A DNA stretch of 13,362 nt, from assembly GCA_964555735.1 (NCBI GenBank), contig CAZKTS010000051.1:1-13362 (forward strand). Direction: 5' to 3'. Numbering within the stretch: the stretch's first letter is position 1; the number at the start of each line of letters is the position of its first letter. The position numbers were made by a program, and so were the translations under genes. Positions 11,127 to 13,362 of the stretch are shown here, piece by piece. The stretch comes from CAZKTS01 sp964555735. GTDB taxonomy: Bacteria; Actinomycetota; Acidimicrobiia; IMCC26256; PALSA-555. Under the pieces are notes generated by a model. The model was not told the DNA's origin. It was given only the letters and a program-made list of their open reading frames with translations, and made no database searches.

Positions 11127-12569
11127 ATGGAGCCCGCCGACCAGCAGCTCCTGCGCGACCTCGAGCGCGCGGTCGGCCCCGACCGGGCACGCGCGCAGTC
11201 GCTGGAGCTTGCGCTGTACGCGCGAGATGCCGGCGTCGAGCGGGGCGCGGCCGCGGCGGTGTGCTTCCCCAGAGACGCCGCCGATGTCGCCGCGGCCGTG
11301 CGCGTCGCCGCGGAGCACGGGCGTCCGTTCGTGGCCCGCGGCAGCGGCACCGGCCTGGCCGGTGGGGCGACGCCGCTCGTCACCGAGGCCGGGGCGCCGG
11401 TGGTGATCGTCACCACGCAGCTCAACGCGGTCCTCGACGTCGATGCCGACGAGCGGGTCGCCTGGGTCGAGCCGGGTGTGCTCAACCTCGACCTCAGTCG
11501 TGCCGTCGCCCACCTCGGACTCCACTACGCGCCCGACCCATCGTCGCAGGCGGCGTGCACGATCGGGGGGAACGTCGCCACCAACGCGGGCGGGCCGCAC
11601 TGCCTGGCGTCGGGGGTGACGTCGGCGCACGTCCTCGCGGTCGACGTCGTCCTCGCCGACGGCTCGACCACGACGCTCGGCGGGCTCGAGCCCGACCAAC
11701 CGGGCTACGACCTGCGCGGGTGCTTCGTGGGCAGCGAGGGCACCATGGGCATCTCGACCCGGGTGGCCGTCCGGCTCTCGCCGAACCCACCGGTCGTGCG
11801 CACCCTGCTCCTCGACTTCACCTCGATCGAGGCCGCCGGGGCGACGGTCAGCGGCATCATCGCCGCGGGCATCGTGCCCGCGGCCCTGGAGATGATGGAC
11901 GCGGAGATCACGCGGGCCGTGGAGGACTTCGTGGGTGCGGGGTACCCGCGGGACGCGGCCGCAGTCCTGCTCGTCGAGCTCGACGGGCTCGCGGACGGCG
12001 TGGCGGCAGACATCGACGCAGTCCGCGCGGTGGGCCGTCGCAACGGCGCACGCGATGTGCGCGTCGCCACCGACGACGCCGAGCGCGCGCTGCTGTGGAA
12101 GGGCCGCAAGTCCGCGTTCGGTGCCATCGCGCGCATCGCCCCCGACTACTACCTGCACGACGCGGTCGTGCCCCGGACCCAGCTCGTCGACGTGCTCCGG
12201 CGGGTCTACGAGATCGCCGCCGAGCAGCGCCTGACGATGATGAACGTCTTCCATGCGGGCGACGGCAACCTCCATCCGCTCATCGTCTTCGATGCCCGGG
12301 AGCCGGGCATCTGGGCGCGGGTGCACGACGCCGGGGACGCGATCCTCCGTACCTGCGTCGACGCCGGCGGGGTGCTCTCCGGGGAGCACGGCATCGGGAT
12401 GGAGAAGCGCGACGCGATGCCCATGGTGTTCGGGCCCGACGACCTCGACGCCCAGGCCCGCCTCCGCGACGCCTTCGATCCGTCGGGTCGGGCGAACCCC
12501 GACAAGGTGCTGCCCCGCGGCAGTCGCTGCGGTGAGCTCGCACGAGTCCCCGAGGGCGCGTGGATCTGA
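11127..12569 (+). CDS. glcD: Glycolate oxidase subunit GlcD (FAD-linked oxidase)
   Basis: This 480-residue protein is the FAD-binding catalytic subunit of glycolate oxidase, which oxidises glycolate to glyoxylate. It has the PCMH/VAO-type FAD domain: ARGSGTGLAGGATP (70-83) contacts the diphosphate, and PDPSSQAACTIGGNVATNAGG (136-156) is the second FAD-contact region, followed by GSEGTMGIST (202-211). The C-terminal domain has the family signatures NVFHAGDGNLHPL (373-385), with the putative metal and substrate histidines, SGEHGIGMEKR (418-428) and DPSGRANPDKVLP (451-463). Length is standard. D-lactate dehydrogenases share this architecture, but the following gene is GlcE-like, which favours glycolate oxidase. 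The start is supported by the leaderless -10 box. Its stop lies 10 bases inside glcE, so the two genes are coupled. Confidence 0.92.
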   Translation: MEPADQQLLRDLERAVGPDRARAQSLELALYARDAGVERGAAAAVCFPRDAADVAAAVRVAAEHGRPFVARGSGTGLAGGATPLVTEAGAPVVIVTTQLNAVLDVDADERVAWVEPGVLNLDLSRAVAHLGLHYAPDPSSQAACTIGGNVATNAGGPHCLASGVTSAHVLAVDVVLADGSTTTLGGLEPDQPGYDLRGCFVGSEGTMGISTRVAVRLSPNPPVVRTLLLDFTSIEAAGATVSGIIAAGIVPAALEMMDAEITRAVEDFVGAGYPRDAAAVLLVELDGLADGVAADIDAVRAVGRRNGARDVRVATDDAERALLWKGRKSAFGAIARIAPDYYLHDAVVPRTQLVDVLRRVYEIAAEQRLTMMNVFHAGDGNLHPLIVFDAREPGIWARVHDAGDAILRTCVDAGGVLSGEHGIGMEKRDAMPMVFGPDDLDAQARLRDAFDPSGRANPDKVLPRGSRCGELARVPEGAWI

Positions 12570-13362
12570 TCCGCGAGCTCGACGTGCCGGCCGACGAGAG
12601 CGACGTCGGTGCGGCGATCGCCGATGCCTCGACCGTGGTGCCGACCGGCGCCGGCACGCACCGGGAGGTGGGTGGACCGGTCCCGCGGGGGTCCGAGGTG
12701 CGCGCGCCGGTCGGCGTGGTGACCTACGACCCTGCCGACCTCACCGTCACGGTCCGGGCGGGCACCACCGTCGCCGAGCTCGCCTCCGTGCTCGGTGCGT
12801 CGGCCCAGGAGTGCGCGCTGGACCCGCGCGACCCCGACGCGACGGTCGGAGGCACGCTCGCCGTCGGTCTCTCGGGGCATCGCCGCCTGCGCTACGGCCC
12901 GCTCCGCGACCGCGTGCTGGAGGTGCGCTTCGCGACCGCCGACGGACGCATCGTGCGCGGCGGCGGACCGACGGTGAAGAACGTCACCGGGTACGACCTC
13001 CCGCGCCTGCTCGTGGGTTCGTTCGGCACCCTGGGTGTGCTGACCCGGGTGATCCTCCGGTGCCAGCCGCGACCGGCACGGGCCGCGTGGTTCGGGTCCG
13101 AGGCCGACCCGGCGAGGGTGCGCGGCTCGGTCTTCCGTCCGTCATCGGTGCTGTGGGACGGCACGACGACCTCCGTGCTGCTCGAGGGCAACGACGCCGA
13201 TGTGACGTCGCAGGCACGGGCGGCCGCGCTCGCTCCGATCGACGCGCCGCCGGCCTGGCCCGAGGGGCCGCACCGCGGACGGGTCTCGGTGCGGCCGGCA
13301 CGCCTCGCTGCGGTTGCCGCCGCGCTGGACGCCATCGCGGGCTGCCGGTGGCTCGCGGAGTG
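12560..13362 (+). CDS. glcE: Glycolate oxidase subunit GlcE, FAD-binding (3' end outside window)
   Basis: Frame open from GTG 12560 to the window edge, 267 residues visible. It begins inside glcD, overlapping it by 10 bases, with GAGGG just upstream. The shortened FAD domain of GlcE is visible: VVPTGAGTHREVGGP (about 25-39) replaces the GlcD 'GSGTGLAGG' loop, VVTYDPADLTVTVRAGTTVAEL (about 54-75) is the conserved 'v..y.p.dltv.v.aG..l..l' segment, and DATVGGTLAVGLSGHRRLRYG (about 93-113) and GGPTVKNVTGYDLPRLLVGS (about 134-153) follow. The last of these is the most diagnostic for GlcE. GlcE works with GlcD and the iron-sulfur subunit GlcF in one membrane-associated complex; glcF is expected just downstream of the window. 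GlcE proteins run to about 350-400 residues, so roughly a quarter to a third is missing here. Confidence 0.88.
   Translation, partial: MDLIRELDVPADESDVGAAIADASTVVPTGAGTHREVGGPVPRGSEVRAPVGVVTYDPADLTVTVRAGTTVAELASVLGASAQECALDPRDPDATVGGTLAVGLSGHRRLRYGPLRDRVLEVRFATADGRIVRGGGPTVKNVTGYDLPRLLVGSFGTLGVLTRVILRCQPRPARAAWFGSEADPARVRGSVFRPSSVLWDGTTTSVLLEGNDADVTSQARAAALAPIDAPPAWPEGPHRGRVSVRPARLAAVAAALDAIAGCRWLAE

Noticed and set aside
10304..12535. 743-codon plus-strand open frame across two genes
   Set aside because: It runs antisense to the cysteine-rich gene and then out of frame through glcD; its Arg/Ala/Gly-rich composition is that of a shadow frame.
1..13362. CRISPR array, tRNA/rRNA, insertion sequence or phage attachment site
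   Set aside because: No regularly spaced repeats longer than a few bases, no transposase or integrase frame and no RNA-gene-like segment was seen on reading; I cannot run dedicated searches.

Overview
High-GC chromosomal DNA from an actinobacterium. An Acidimicrobiia-type lineage is my best guess, based on the very high GC, frequent GTG starts, -10-type boxes placed just before start codons and the mix of gene families; the sequence alone does not prove the class. The window is densely coded, with 17 supported genes (two cut by the window edges), and I found no RNA genes, mobile elements or CRISPR arrays. The longest gap between genes is 124 bases.

Layout. (1) 1-1824: the 3' end of an RmuC-like gene (+), meeting a 51-residue zinc-ribbon gene (-) that is easy to miss, then an unrecognised 258-residue protein and an SCP2-type sterol/lipid-carrier protein, both (-). 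(2) 1920-6497: a carotenoid locus of two converging operons. crtE-crtI-crtB (+) makes GGPP, phytoene and lycopene. crtYc-crtYd-crtZ (-) encodes a two-subunit lycopene cyclase and a beta-ring hydroxylase. The predicted end product is a hydroxylated beta-carotene such as zeaxanthin. The operons meet with a 20-base overlap of their last genes, next to a strong hairpin. (3) 6546-9792: an ABC-2 type exporter pair (+) facing a TlpA/ResA-like thioredoxin and the heme O synthase CtaB (-), which looks like a cytochrome oxidase biogenesis neighbourhood. (4) 9917-11044: a solitary GroES-like protein (+) and a cysteine-rich DUF3109/YkgJ-like protein (-). (5) 11127-13362: glycolate oxidase subunits glcD and glcE (+), with glcE running off the window.

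Regulation visible in the sequence: four genes (starts at 1824, 1920, 9917 and 11127) have a TANNNT box exactly six bases before the start codon, the geometry expected for leaderless mRNA. Two other genes (starts at 6160 and 11044) carry perfect AGGAGG ribosome-binding sites instead. No clearly novel multi-gene system is evident. The best candidates for new biology are the small zinc-ribbon protein, the 258-residue unknown protein, the solitary GroES-like protein with palindromes upstream, and the repeated GTACGCG elements before glcD.
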